DNA of 64,000 nucleotides from Apoda limacodes. Lineage: Eukaryota; Arthropoda; Insecta; Lepidoptera; Limacodidae. The notes beneath the pieces were generated by a model that had not been told where the DNA came from, searched no databases, and saw only the letters and a program-made list of their open reading frames with translations. Positions 1-10,429 of this stretch are shown piece by piece. The stretch lies in assembly GCA_946406115.1 (NCBI GenBank), contig OX291555.1:10682001-10746000 (forward strand). Direction: 5' to 3'. A program made the translations under genes and the position numbers. Position 1 is the first letter of the stretch. The number at the start of each line of letters is the position of its first letter.

Positions 1-476
1 TTATTTATGTAACTTGATATTTTATTAAAATTAATGGCATGTGTAAGATTATTAACGAGTCATCCAGTCGTAGGCTACTTGCATGGGGCATTGAGCTTGT
101 TGTTGCTAGATGGTTAACAAGCAGGCGGATAGATCCTTTTTTTCCTTTTGATCTCACAAGGAAAAAAGGAATCAAGATCCTTTTTCTCAGGAACGTGTGG
201 CAATGATGAACATATGGGTACTTCCTGTTGACCTAGAATCATTAAATTTGGCAAGAAGTAAGAAGTTACATCACGAGCATAGGAAAAAATCAAGAAACTG
301 ATAATTAAGGTATAAACCTGTGACACTTGATCTCATGATGGAAGAACTATCTACATACAAAAAGTTTGTACGGAACCCCACACTCACAGTTGGCCGGTTT
401 TTTTTTGAGTATATACTGGACCGATTAAGATGCTTTTGATGAAGTAGGTACATAGTTATCATCTCGGAGCAGATTT
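1..476. other. No gene seen
   Basis: AT-rich sequence with two short overlapping minus-strand ORFs that show no recognisable domain. Nothing supported. Confidence 0.5.
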
Positions 477-540
477 TTAGATAGATAGATAGATAGATGT
501 ATTCTTTATTGCATACCAATGACTAACTTAAAACTAATTA
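477..540 (-). repeat. (TCTA)n-tailed LINE 3' end fragment
   Basis: On the minus strand the sequence reads GCAATAAAGAATACATC and then repeats of TCTA. AATAAAG followed by a tetranucleotide tail is a common 3' end of non-LTR elements in Lepidoptera. The body toward 660 is too decayed to call. Confidence 0.45.
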
Positions 541-956
541 ATACATTCAATTGAGAAGCATACCTACGATAAGGCTGCCTTATCGCTTAAAATTGGTACA
601 CGCCCAGCTCGAACCTCCGCCTCTCAGGACAAGGTAATCGTAACTTCTGGACCACTACTGTCTAAACTACGTCCTACAATAATTTGAAGTAACTTATAAC
701 AAAAATATAATTCAATACTTTATGAAAAACCGATTTCTTGTTTATACGCCCTCTAATCGTGCGAGTAGGTAAGCATTTACTTCTAAAGAAATATTTTACA
801 AGTGTTTTTTGTTTTTACCTCAAAACAGTCTAATAATAGACACCTTATTCCCGGCAGTAGAATGTTGAACAACCAGCAGCCTTAAGCAACTAACCTTTTC
901 AAAGTTGACAAATCATTTAAAATACAAGTTTGTTAAATGCTGAAATCAACAGAAAT
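541..956. other. No gene seen
   Basis: The part near 600-660 may be decayed 3' UTR of the LINE fragment on the left. Otherwise nothing recognisable. Confidence 0.4.
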
Positions 957-964
957 TATATAAA
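957..964 (+). promoter_or_regulatory. Candidate TATA box
   Basis: TATATAAA lies about 100 bases before the possible peptide start at 1060. In such AT-rich DNA this motif is common, so it is only a hint. Confidence 0.12.
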
Positions 965-1059
965 AAGTGAGAATCACACGATGACCTGAGGCCACTTCCG
1001 AAAATATTTATATGACTCTTAAAGGTAACTGTCCACTAGTTAACGACAAACCAAATATA

Positions 1060-1252
1060 ATGAATACACATGCGGTGTTCTGTTTTTTTAGTGTTTATTT
1101 TTTATTTTTTGGTTTTACATCAAGTGTAACTAAGTTTAGTGCAACAAAGTTTTCTGATCCGGTGGTCAAAACTTACAACTACAGTCGCCATATTAAAATG
1201 GACATCAGCGAACAAACACATAAGGTCAAAAGGTTAGGAAATTTGTGGCACA
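1060..1252 (+). CDS. Possible first exon of a small secreted peptide gene
   Basis: ATG with A at -3 opens a 64-codon stretch that begins MNTHAVFCFFSVYFLFFGFT, a plausible signal peptide of about 22 residues. A polar region follows with a KVKR tetrabasic-like site near residues 55-58. It can be spliced at CACA|GTAAGC, phase 1, to an acceptor at 1536. Without splicing the frame runs on to a TAA at 1297-1299. I recognise no family. Alternatives are chance ORF or unspliced 79-codon ORF. Confidence 0.25.
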
Positions 1253-1535
1253 GTAAGCAGGAAGTGTTTGGCGTAATGTACGTCGCAAAGGATATATAAA
1301 ATTCTTAGAAAACCCCATTGTGAATTACGTGACGCCTAGGTGTAAACACTCTAGGCGTTTGCTTAGGACCTAAGTGAGATAACAAACAAAAACAAACATG
1401 CATAGTTTATGAAAATCAGTTTAGGCTTTTGTTTGTCAAAGACTTGTCGCATGAGCTTAGACATTTCCTATGTACTAAAATTGTACTATAATTTAACATT
1501 ATCTATATTTTCTTTATTTTACCCTCTATTTACAG

Positions 1536-1621
1536 CACAAGTACCTGTAAATTTTTACCGCAGCACTGGACGACTGCCCTTATATCGCAGGTCATTCGCA
1601 GCATCCAACACGATTATCTAA
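1536..1621 (+). CDS. Possible second exon of the small secreted peptide gene
   Basis: A strong pyrimidine tract and TTTACAG precede this exon, and its phase matches the donor at 1252. It reads QVPVNFYRSTGRLPLYRR and then SFAASNTII before TAA at 1619. The 283 bp intron is short and AT-rich. No clear polyadenylation signal was seen downstream. The joined product would be about 92 residues; function unknown. Confidence 0.22.
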
Positions 1622-2079
1622 CAACTAGAAACCGCCTTGCGCCAGCCGCTTGACCCATTTTGATGCGGTTCGACGGTTACGTTACGTTAGATACTAATGC
1701 CTGGTTAACTAGTTTTAACCGCCGACACACATGACTTTTAACAGCACATTTTAAAATTTAATCTCTTACTATGTTAAGAACCCTTATTACGCCGGGCCTA
1801 ACTACATTTATATATTTTTTTATAATTTTTTTAAGTTTAGTTAGTTTCCTATCGTTTTAATTTTCAGAATGTCAATGTGTTTTATCTGAGTAATTTTACT
1901 CAGTAATTGTATGTTGGCTGGTTGGTAGTATTTATCTACTATTTATTGTACTACCTACTTAGTTTCTTTAACAGTTTTTATCGTCAAGCCCGATCACGGC
2001 AAAAAATACAAAACCCGTTCATTCAGAATTTTAGCTGATTTTAAAAAAGGAGACGGTCTGTCCTCTGTACCATCGCGTC
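1622..2079. other. No gene seen
   Basis: AT-rich spacer between the possible peptide exons and the 5'-truncated LINE. No structure recognised. Confidence 0.45.
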
Positions 2080-2984
2080 GGCAGTGTCACCGCTTTTGGA
2101 TTTATTTTGATAAATCTCCCATATCATGTAAAAAACCATGACATTGTCTTATTTGCTGATGACACCTCTTTGCTTTTTAAACTTAAGAGACGACAGAAAT
2201 ATTATAATGAATTAAATAATGCCCTTTCTAAAATTGTAAATTGGTTTAACGCTAATAATTTGTTACTTAATGAAAAAAAACCAAATGTGTTAAATTTACA
2301 TTACTAAATGTTAGTCAGACACAGACATGTATTAATATTAGTGGCGAGCAATTAGAACTTGTTAATTCAACAGAATTTCTTGGCATAATGCTGGACTCCG
2401 AACTTCAATGGGGTCCTCATATTCATAACCTAGCCAAAAAACTTAGCTCTACTGTGTATGCGATCAAGAAAATAAGACAATTGACCGATGTCGACACTGC
2501 AAAAATGGTATATTTTAGCTATTTCCATAGTTTAATGACATATGGTATCCTATTGTGGGGTAGCGCTGCTGATATAAATATAATATTTTTGTTACAAAAA
2601 AGGCCAATTCGTGCTATTTATAAATTAGGATCTAGGATATCTCTGAGGAATAGGTTTAGGGAAGTAAAAATTTAAACTTTAGTGTTGCAGTACATATATG
2701 AAAATATTTTATATGTACATAAAAATATAAATAGTTTCAGCAAGAAAAGTGACGTTCACAAAGTAAATACTAGAAGTAAAAATAAGCTGTTGGTGCATGA
2801 TACACGTCTACACAAAATAAGTAACACTTTTATGGGGCAATGTATACACTTTTACAACAAAGTTCCCAATAAAATTCAAAATATATCAATAAGTAAATTT
2901 AAATCTTTTATCAAGCAGGTACTTTGTAAAAAGGCATACTACAATATTTCAGACTATGTAAATGATAAAAATCCTTGGGACTGA
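2080..2984 (+). pseudogene. 5'-truncated jockey-like LINE reverse transcriptase
   Basis: The sequence begins in the GVPQG-type RT block (SVTAFGFILINLPYHV) and contains the catalytic FADDTS box near 2153. After the RT come a thumb region with EFLGIMLDSELQWGPHI and the C-terminal segment ending AYYNISDYVNDKNPW, typical of lepidopteran jockey-clade ORF2. Two lesions are visible. One is a frameshift just after an A-run near 2272-2281, where the reading continues in another frame as TLLNVSQTQTCINISGEQL. The other is a single TAA near 2673 between REVKI and the final 100 codons. The 5' part (endonuclease, ORF1) is absent, as expected for target-primed insertion with truncation. Confidence 0.85.
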
Positions 2985-3225
2985 TGATGCTCAATTACAG
3001 GATGCATAGGTAAACCAAATTAAAATGGAAATAACATAAAATTGAGTGTTTTTTTAAAATAGTAACTATCGAGTTTCTTGCCGGATTGTTCTCGATAGAA
3101 ATCAACAACATTGTGAACCGGCGGGAGGGTGGGAGGGTTCATTAAATAATATTTTATAACTTTGACGATTCAAAAGTGATTGTAAAATCCTTATTTGAAT
3201 AAACCATTTTGACTTTTGACTTTTT
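2985..3225 (+). mobile_element. 3' UTR and tail of the jockey-like LINE
   Basis: It follows the RT stop codon and contains 'atcgagtttcttgccgga', a GA/GGG-rich stretch and 'gacgattcaaaag', and ends with AATAAACC and TTTTGACTTTTGAC repeats. The same blocks in the same order occur at 26090-26325, which identifies them as element sequence. Confidence 0.75.
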
Positions 3226-3674
3226 TTTTAAATGAGTTGCTTTTCGATTTATGTTTGGACAAACACTGTTTGGACTATTTTATGATGCAGTTTAATTTTC
3301 AGTGGAGAGTGTCCACGGAATTTTGTAAGAAACACGACCGCCATTTGTTTTCAAAATTTAAATTTTGTTCCTGCAACAATCGGTGTAAGGCTTTATTTAG
3401 GCACAAAAAAAAATTACCATTTTGTAAGATACTGCCATGTAATATAAAATATATGTCAGTGACTCTAAGAGTGTCAGGCTATAAATATTTGTATAAATTT
3501 AATATAACGGCTATGTCGGTTATAAACGAAAAAAGATCCGTTAAACACTGTAAACCCGTGTTAAAAAAAGCATTTCGACAAATGGCTGTGTCTTGTCAAT
3601 CGATTCGTCTTCACTACGGGAGTGTAATAAATGTCTTAAACCATACTAGTGAATTATTAAATCCTAGTGCATGA
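3216..3674 (+). CDS. Orphan ORF, 152 codons, unknown
   Basis: An open frame beginning with TTG inside the LINE tail; the first ATG is at 3282-3284 (MMQFNFQWRVST). It is Lys- and Cys-rich with nine or so cysteines, including FCSCNNRC and LPFCKILPC, and ends NHTSELLNPSA. A pyrimidine-rich TTTTCAG precedes the Trp codon at 3302, so it could be a splice acceptor of an internal or terminal exon. I recognise no domain. It could be a relic of an older element or a real exon of an undescribed gene; it is long for chance in such AT-rich DNA. Confidence 0.25.
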   Translation: MTFFLNELLFDLCLDKHCLDYFMMQFNFQWRVSTEFCKKHDRHLFSKFKFCSCNNRCKALFRHKKKLPFCKILPCNIKYMSVTLRVSGYKYLYKFNITAMSVINEKRSVKHCKPVLKKAFRQMAVSCQSIRLHYGSVINVLNHTSELLNPSA

Positions 3675-3819
3675 ATCTTACAAATACACAAATCTTCATA
3701 GAATTAAGAGATAGAATATATATAAAATAATATTTCTTCCAGTATGACTCCCATGAAAGGAGTCTTTGAAGAAAATATATCATACATGCTATAACTATGG
3801 CTACATCATCAATGTATAT

Positions 3820-4004
3820 AAAATATTTTATTTTCATAGCAATGATGCAATTAAAAAATTAACCTCGAGCTAGGATTTGAACCTGTAACGCAATTCTTAG
3901 TCTTAGTACAGCATTGACACGAACTATAACGATTGTTTTAGGTTCAAATCCTGCCTGAGGTTAATCTTTTGACTGCATCTCTGCTATGAAAATAAAATAT
4001 TTTT
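3820..4004. mobile_element. Foldback element with tRNA T-arm-like arms
   Basis: Two arms of about 70 bases (3820-3890 and 3938-4004) are inverted copies with roughly 85% identity, from AAAATATTTTATTTTCATAG through ATTAACCTC to GGATTTGAACCT. Each arm carries GGTTCAAATCC, the tRNA T-arm/box B sequence, in opposite orientation. The centre of about 45 bases is unique. No acceptor stem was found, so this is not a tRNA gene. Confidence 0.6.
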
Positions 4005-4007
4005 TTA

Positions 4008-4100
4008 CATAAATCCATACTAATATTGTAAATGCGAAAGTGTCTCCGTCTGTCTGTTTGGTTGTTACTTAATAACGCCGCAACGGAGCTTTCAATACCG
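4008..4100 (+). mobile_element. Helitron-like element, 5' fragment
   Basis: It begins A|TCCATACTAATATTGTAAA and then GCGAAAGTGTCTCCG and a TCTG-repeat, the 5' end seen at 9175. It is truncated after about 90 bases. Confidence 0.55.
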
Positions 4101-6035
4101 TCAGGCTACCGTCACATGGGCGTATGGTGAATAATATATTTAGTGTTCATTACTTTTTTGTTGTACTTCTGTTGAAGCTAAGAACGGCCAAGACACATAT
4201 TTTGACTAAGGTGCAGAGTTTGTGAATTTAGGGCCTAATGAGTTAGGGCGTCTAGAGTTAGAAGCTTAGCTCTATATGAGATCTGATAACCTTTGACGGT
4301 GCAAGCCATATGGTCTCGTCTTAGTAACATTTTACGAGAATTTTTTTCGGTGGGTATAATATTTGATGATGATTTTATTTCAGTGGAAATTGCTGTCTGT
4401 AAAAATAACTTTTTTTAATTTTTAATTTTTTTAAAGAAAACGCGCAACGAACGGAGGCCTTAAGTAGAGTTTATTTTATGTATTAATTTCTCAAGGTAAA
4501 GTTGTAGTAGGTACTTAAGTTATCTATTTTCAATTTATATTTCTTTGTACAATATTTTAAAATAAAATGTAAAAATTATGGATTTAATTCCTTTAAAATC
4601 CTTGACAAAAAAGCATAACTCGTGGTGTTTAATGGAGAATATCATATGACCTAAAATTCAATGATGCAAATACCTATAAGAGTAACCACCCAATTTCTGG
4701 TTTCAATAAATATCTTGAATCCATTGGTAGGTTGTGTGATACAAATCACTCTATGGCGATAACGCGGCTATTTTCTACTTATATAATGAATACTCATTAT
4801 ATCTTATTATTGTTAATTTTTGTCTAATCTTTTTCGATGTTGTACTATGAAGAGTATTTCGTTTGACTTAGTCCAATAAACTACAGGAAAGTAACGAAAT
4901 GTTGGTTTTGAAACTGAAAGTAAATTAACCGGTAGTTATGTGCGGTGAAATGGAAATTGTCGCTTACCAATATCGCCGACACGTTTGTTACCTACCTCTC
5001 TACGTTCTTATTTTTACCAACTTTTTAAGACCGTCGCTGTTCCAATATTCACACTGCCTACTACAGATCTCTGTGTCTCTTGAGTTATATTGCATTATAT
5101 TTTGGTTGATATATACTTGGGTACAAATCATTTTAAATTAGAAAATATCAGAATGATCCAGCATTTATCAATCACAATGTTTTCTTTTGAAAAATGGTCT
5201 GTAACTACGATACATTAAAATGAAATAGTTCCACCTTTGCCTCAACTGTTTAACTTACCTATTTATGTATACAAATATATATTAGTAGCTTATAATGTCA
5301 GACACTTATAATCCTTAATGTATCTCTAAACGCTTTAATTTTTTTCATATGAAATATATATTCGCTGTTATTTTATTTATTTTTTATCGGTAGCGAAAAA
5401 TAAAACTTATTTTATATATTCGGTCAAATTCCTAATACAAAAATATTTAGACATAAACTTAATAAATAATAAATAAATACATTTCGTTGTGATTTATATT
5501 TTGCCATATTATCGTTGATAAAACAGAATTTATCTTTATAGCCATACTTCTAAATAATTTCCGCTCCCATAGCGGCGCACTTAGTTTTTAAACGCTACAT
5601 TGAGTTGTTTTACCTTTTCCATTATTTTTAACGTTACCTAGTAAATAAAACAACATCATTAATGATTTACGTTGTCAATTTACGGCGCTTAATCATTTTA
5701 TGAAAGACTTGTAATTGCAGCATAGTGATGTTTTATTAGACATGATGCGTCGGTCGTGACTCGGTAATGTTGGGTTTAAGCAGTCATATATCAAACTTCA
5801 ATTTACCTAATTACGGAAATAAATAATCGTGGTAGGTAAAGTGTTTAGCTACTTTACTACTAATGTGAGTTGGTCGGCATTTACTATCCAGCAGTGGGAA
5901 AATATAAATTGCACGCATTATACATGGCATATTATAAAAAAAATATACAGACCTTCACCTTATCATATATTCTTATGATAAAGGGTAAATATATTATGGT
6001 TTTTTCCAAAATATACTTTGCTCTAATGTTTAGGG
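4101..6035. other. No gene seen
   Basis: About 1.9 kb of AT-rich DNA. One ORF (4938-5141) has a hydrophobic composition but no recognised domain or splice context. Confidence 0.45.
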
Positions 6036-6150
6036 TTCCGTACCCAAAGGGTAAGAAACGGGACCCTATTACTAAGACTTCGCTGTCCGTCCGTCTGTCC
6101 GTCTGTTACCAAGCTGTATCTCATGAACCGCGATAGTTAGAGAGTTGAAT
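6036..6150 (+). repeat. 'agggttccgtacc' dispersed repeat
   Basis: It contains TTAGGGTTCCGTACCCAAAG, ACGGGACCCTATTACTAAGA, a GTCCGTCTGT repeat and CTGTATCTCATGAACCG. This repeat is very common in lepidopteran genomes. Fragments recur at 10600, 13560, 29900, 32230 and 47020. Confidence 0.6.
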
Positions 6151-6234
6151 TAGATGATAAAAGTTGTTTTTAAATGCCGTTATTGCAGAGGTTAATTATA
6201 AAATCCACCACCGAAGTAGAAAACTCCCTTAGAG

Positions 6235-6290
6235 CCGCCTGACAGATAGCGGCTACCGTACATAGGCTATGGACGCTTGAAAACCTAGCT
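6235..6290 (-). repeat. LINE 3'-tail family fragment
   Basis: 'ggctatggacgcttg' preceded by 'agcggctaccgta' is the reverse complement of the tail conserved in the 61195-61345 copy. Confidence 0.45.
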
Positions 6291-6394
6291 AGGGGTATTA
6301 CCTACTTAAATGTTGCCTACCCTCTAAAATTAAAATCATTCCCTTCTCGAAGAACCCTATACTGTAGTTCGAAGGGAAAACTTTAACAGTCGTT

Positions 6395-6477
6395 TTTTAT
6401 TATAATTGGGGAGTTGCCGTTGAAATGCTAAACCGATAACCGAATTTAGGGCAGGCGGAACCGCGGGCATAAGCTAG
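6395..6477 (+). mobile_element. Helitron-like element, 3' fragment
   Basis: It contains GGGGAGTTGCCGTTGAAATG, CCGAATTTAGGGC and ends GCATAAGCTAG followed by T, as in the copy ending at 9566. Confidence 0.55.
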
Positions 6478-6604
6478 TATATTATAAAGGTGAAAGTTTG
6501 TAAGTGTGCATGTTTATTGTTAAAGTTCCCGCGGGAGTAATTAAAATCGAATGCAGCGAACGCACCGTAGCTGCAGCTATATAGCTTGGTATAACAAACT
6601 TCTG

Positions 6605-6690
6605 TAGTATAATTAAGGAGTTGCCGTAAGAATCCTACGCCCATAACCAAATTTAGGGCGGGTGGAGCCGCTAGCAAAGGTTTGTAATAA
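6605..6690 (+). mobile_element. Helitron-like element, second 3' fragment
   Basis: It contains AAGGAGTTGCCGTAAGAATC and AACCAAATTTAGGGCGGGTG. The terminal CTAG is not in its usual place (GCTAGCAAAGG). Confidence 0.4.
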
Positions 6691-6820
6691 TTAAAAGTCA
6701 ACACTATATCATCAAATGGAAAACTCCGTCTCAATGACTAACCAGCTGACGATATGATATAATATGAATGTATACAAAATGTAATACGTGGATCGAAAAA
6801 TTAAACGAATTATTTTTATA

Positions 6821-7213
6821 CTAGCTTTTTCCCGCGGTGTTTCCCGCCCTAAATTTGGTTATCGGTCTAGGATTTCAAGGTCAACTCCTCGATTATAAAA
6901 GAAACCCGACTCACACTTGACGTTTTCAAGTAGCCTCTGTCCTTCTTCGGAACTCAAACTATCTCCATGCCAAATTTGCCCGCGGTTCCACCCGCCCTGA
7001 ATTTGTTATCGGTGTAGGATTTAAACGGCAACTTTTCAATTATAGGAAATAAACCGACTCACACTTGACGTTTTCAAATAGTCTTTGGCCTGTCTCGTGA
7101 ATTAAACTAACTCTATGCCAAATTTCATCTTAATCGGTAGTTCGGTTTAAGCGCGAAGAAGTAACAGACAGACAGAGTTACTTTCGCATTAATAAATATT
7201 ATTAGTATGGATT
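6821..7213 (-). mobile_element. Non-autonomous Helitron-like element, full length
   Basis: On the minus strand it starts A|TCCATACTAATAATATTTA and ends GCGGGAAAAAGCTAG|T. This matches the Helitron rules: 5' TC, 3' CTAG, insertion between A and T. The internal block (CATGCCAAATTT ... CTCACACTTGACG ... GGATTT) is present twice, an internal duplication also seen at 9175-9566. No coding capacity. Confidence 0.65.
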
Positions 7214-7700
7214 TCAGTTGGTATTATTTCCGTACGAATTACGAATTTATTGATATAAAAAGTATTTTATATCTTTCTGCGTACCGCTAGCTATCACAAA
7301 ATTGTGGTCAACCACATGATCGTTTCTGACGTAAAGAAATTCCTGTTAGAACTCTCAATCAATATAAAAATATTCTTCTCTGTCCCTCCAATCCCTGTAC
7401 CAAAATTATGTCCTTTGAAGCCTCCGTAAGGATAAGGAGGTTAAAATTAGGAGACTTAAGTAAAAGTAGTCAGTACAGTCAACATCATAATTATGCACGA
7501 GTAGGTTACGCAATTGTAATTTTGCAACATTTGATTTAATTCAGCCGACTGTACAATTTAATGGAAATGGAATCGGTACTCGGTAAACTCTCATGAAACT
7601 CTTTTTGTTTCTTCGCTGTCTGCCGTCCGTCTATCTTTGCGTTTGTACATCTATATCCGTCTCTCAAAACTAATTAAACCAAATAACATAGCCATGGCTA
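7214..7700. other. No gene seen
   Basis: AT-rich spacer with no recognised repeat except short TCTG runs. Confidence 0.4.
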
Positions 7701-7702
7701 TT

Positions 7703-7800
7703 TTTTGTACCACTAAGGTGGCAAACAAACTTACAGCTCGGTTTGATGTTTATTGGTCATTGTACCAACCGTATAAACTATGGATACTCTTAAACGTATG
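7703..7800 (-). repeat. LINE 3'-tail family fragment, diverged
   Basis: 'accactaaggtggcaaacaa' is the reverse complement of the tail end seen at 61300-61320. The rest is weakly similar. Confidence 0.4.
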
Positions 7801-7952
7801 TAACTATATTGCAAACAAGTGTAATTGAGATTTATATTAAAAAGTGTTACAGTTACCGAACATAACTTTCCATAGTCTCTTCAGTATCACTAGCACAAGG
7901 TGTAGTGTAGTAGTAATCCCATGAAAAACAGAAATGTGAAATGTGAGCCAAG

Positions 7953-8108
7953 GGAGCTTATTCAGTCTTATACTATTCGGTCTCTGGAATTCAAGAGCAA
8001 AATGTATGCAAATACATTCACGGGTTTCGAGAGGTAAGCCAAAATTTCATATATTTTACCCACGAATTCCAGAGTTCGAATAGCTCGAGACTGTTTCCAA
8101 TAAATTCC
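7953..8108. mobile_element. Palindromic MITE family A, copy 1
   Basis: It has outer ends related to 'ttattgggaacagtctcgag' and a core 'atgtatgcaaatacattcac' then 'gggtttcgagaggtaag'. The second half is the inverted counterpart, ending CTCGAGACTGTTTCCAATAA. Other copies are at 11879, 24875, 35651 and 56874. Confidence 0.6.
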
Positions 8109-9173
8109 AAGTACAATATTACGAATATGTGTTGCTGTTGACTGCGACAAAAGAATTGATATCTACATGTGTGCCAAGTTCTGTATAAAAAATCCTAAAA
8201 TTTTTGTAAAAAGAACATGCAACATAACATTATAAAATGAACTTCACTTTACTTATTAGGAAGGAAGTGAAAAAAATTAACACACAATTATTCACACAAT
8301 GCATTAATTTCACGTGGGATGTAATTTGGATATTTAAAGTTACCTCATGTTTTACGCATAATGGAGGTCAATGTAATGTATTAGGTGTATAATGCAAGCA
8401 GTTATTAAAATATGACTGAATTACTTTTTAGATATAATTTAGTTAAGCAATTTCTGTTGATAGTTTTACAACGGGCCAGTTTACAACTAAGATTGTTTGC
8501 ATAATTTCATATGCACAAACAAAAAGTGGTTATGGGTACGGTGCCTGCTGCTGGACCATTTTTTTTATTTTGAATTTCTTTTTTGACTTGTTGTGACATA
8601 TTGTGTTTACTGTTTAAAAATGTTGCCATTGTCCTAAACCACGTTTTCGTTTTTTTTTTGTATTTCTAATATTGTATAAAACCCGCGTTACTGGAGTCAA
8701 GTTCGCATAAATCCTGTTTTTTTTAATAATATATAAATCTGTATAAAAAAATACATTACAGAAAACCATAAAGAACACTAAATGCAAAACATGAATTTAT
8801 ATTTTATAATATACATTTATACTTTACCAATTTTTTAGAACTCAGAAACCCAGGTATTTTTAAAATAATGAAAGCACACATTTTAATCACAGTAATTTCA
8901 CATATAAACTAAAATTCATTGTTGTTAAGTAAACCTGTAATTACGTAAAAATTACATAATTTAACCGTGTCACCTGGTTAAATAACAAATTAAAAGTTTT
9001 TCATTTATTACCTTCCTGGTGAGTAAACGAAGTAAGTTATTTAGTTTTATGTTGCAGTCATGATGAAATAATAACTTTCAACGAAAAACTTGCATCAATG
9101 AAAATTATGAAATTAACCGCAATATATTTAAAATAGAGTAAATACGTCGCATTGCGAATGATATCTTTCGTGA
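8109..9173. other. No gene seen
   Basis: AT-rich sequence of about 1 kb. No ORF or repeat recognised. Confidence 0.45.
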
Positions 9174-9174
9174 A

Positions 9175-9566
9175 TCCATACTAATATTATAAACGCGAAA
9201 GTAACTCTGTCTGTCTGTCCGTCTGTTACTTCTTCACGCTTAAACCACTGTACCGATTATGATAAAATTTGGCATGGGGATAGTTAGAGTCCCGGGGAAG
9301 GACATAGGCTACTTGAGAACGTCAAGTGTGAGTCGGTTTTTTTTCTATAATTGAGGAGTTGCCGTTGAAACTCTACACTGATAATCGAATTTAGGCCGGG
9401 TTGAACTGCAGGCAAATTTGGCATGGAGATAGTTTAAGTCCCGGGAAAGGACATTGGCTACTTGAAAGCGTCAAGTGTGAGTAGGTTTCTTTCTATAATT
9501 GAGTTGTTGTAAAAATCCTACACTGACAACCGAATTTAGGCCGTGCAAGCCGCAGGCAAAAGCTAG
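9175..9566 (+). mobile_element. Non-autonomous Helitron-like element, full length
   Basis: It starts A|TCCATACTAATATTATAAA, contains a TCTGTCTGTCCGTC run, and ends AGGCAAAAGCTAG|T. The internal block 'tttggcatgg...gtcaagtgtgagt' occurs twice (about 9270 and 9415). It fits the Lep1-type non-autonomous Helitrons described from Lepidoptera; that assignment is from memory of the family. Confidence 0.7.
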
Positions 9567-10155
9567 TTTTAAATTAAATATATATTTAGTATTACCTATA
9601 GTAAGGAACTGTTTGCAAATTTGATTTCTATATTAAAAGCTGAGATTGTGGGTAGGTTTTGTGTTGGTTTGGTAGGTAACTTTCAATCAGGTTGCCATAA
9701 TTATTTATTATTTTGTTTTTAACCGACTTCAAAAAAGAAGGAGGTTCTCAATGTTTACGAGTAAGTGTGATGAAGAAACAAAATCACACATAACAATATT
9801 GTTTATATTCATTTAAAAAAAAGATATACTTACCTTCTTCCCGCCAAAAACCCATCAACCATGTTAATATTTCTTCTTCTATGATACTTATATATAATAC
9901 TTTTTTAATTAAAAACTGTGTTAAAACATGCAGCTATAGTTTTTTAAACCAGTTATTTCGACAAACTTATAAAATTTATCTTGACGAAAGTAGGTTGAAG
10001 GCCCTCTGCCTTTTTTTAATATTGTAATTTTTGGATATATGAACATCTATCGGTCTTGATCTGTGGTTTTAAAACCAATGAATTTCAATCGTTTTCAAGA
10101 TAGTCATCAGTATTGTCATACATGTTTTACAAGACATTATATTGTAATGTTTTTT
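9567..10155. other. No gene; common 'accgacttcaaaaaa' repeat at 9720
   Basis: 'aaccgacttcaaaaaagaag' followed by 'gaggttctcaatg' at 9720-9756 is a frequent lepidopteran repeat end. A related fragment lies near 17457. Otherwise AT-rich with no feature. Confidence 0.4.
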
Positions 10156-10159
10156 TTAT

Positions 10160-10205
10160 ACCACTACAAAATGTGGCAAACAAGCTAACGGTCCGCCTTC
10201 CGCAT
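10160..10205 (-). repeat. LINE 3'-tail family fragment
   Basis: 'gtggcaaacaagctaacggt' and 'ccgcctt' match the reverse complement of the conserved LINE tail. Confidence 0.4.
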
Positions 10206-10224
10206 CCAGCCACCACCAGCCAAC

Positions 10225-10405
10225 CGTTTAAGGTCGTTGGTCCACCGGGCTGGAGGGCATTCCACGCTTTGCCTTTGCATACGCGGTCTCAACTCCATCA
10301 GCCATCGGTCCTCCGACAGACGTGGCAAGCACACTGCCACTTTAGCTTGCTAAGCCTACGAGCCATGTCGGTAACTTTAGTTCTCTTCCGGATTTTTCTC
10401 TTGTA
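10225..10405 (-). pseudogene. RTE-like LINE, C-terminal fragment of the polyprotein
   Basis: The minus strand reads KVTDMARRLSKLKWQCACH and then RRTDG. This is the LSKLKWQWAGHIARR-type motif at the C-terminus of RTE-related elements, with one W replaced and stops following. About 180 bases remain. Confidence 0.6.
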
Positions 10406-10429
10406 TGTAGACCATAACTTATGACTAGG

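Noticed and set aside
3862..3965. A tRNA gene
   Set aside because: T-arm-like GGTTCAAATCC is present in both orientations, but there is no acceptor stem, no proper A box and no anticodon arm.
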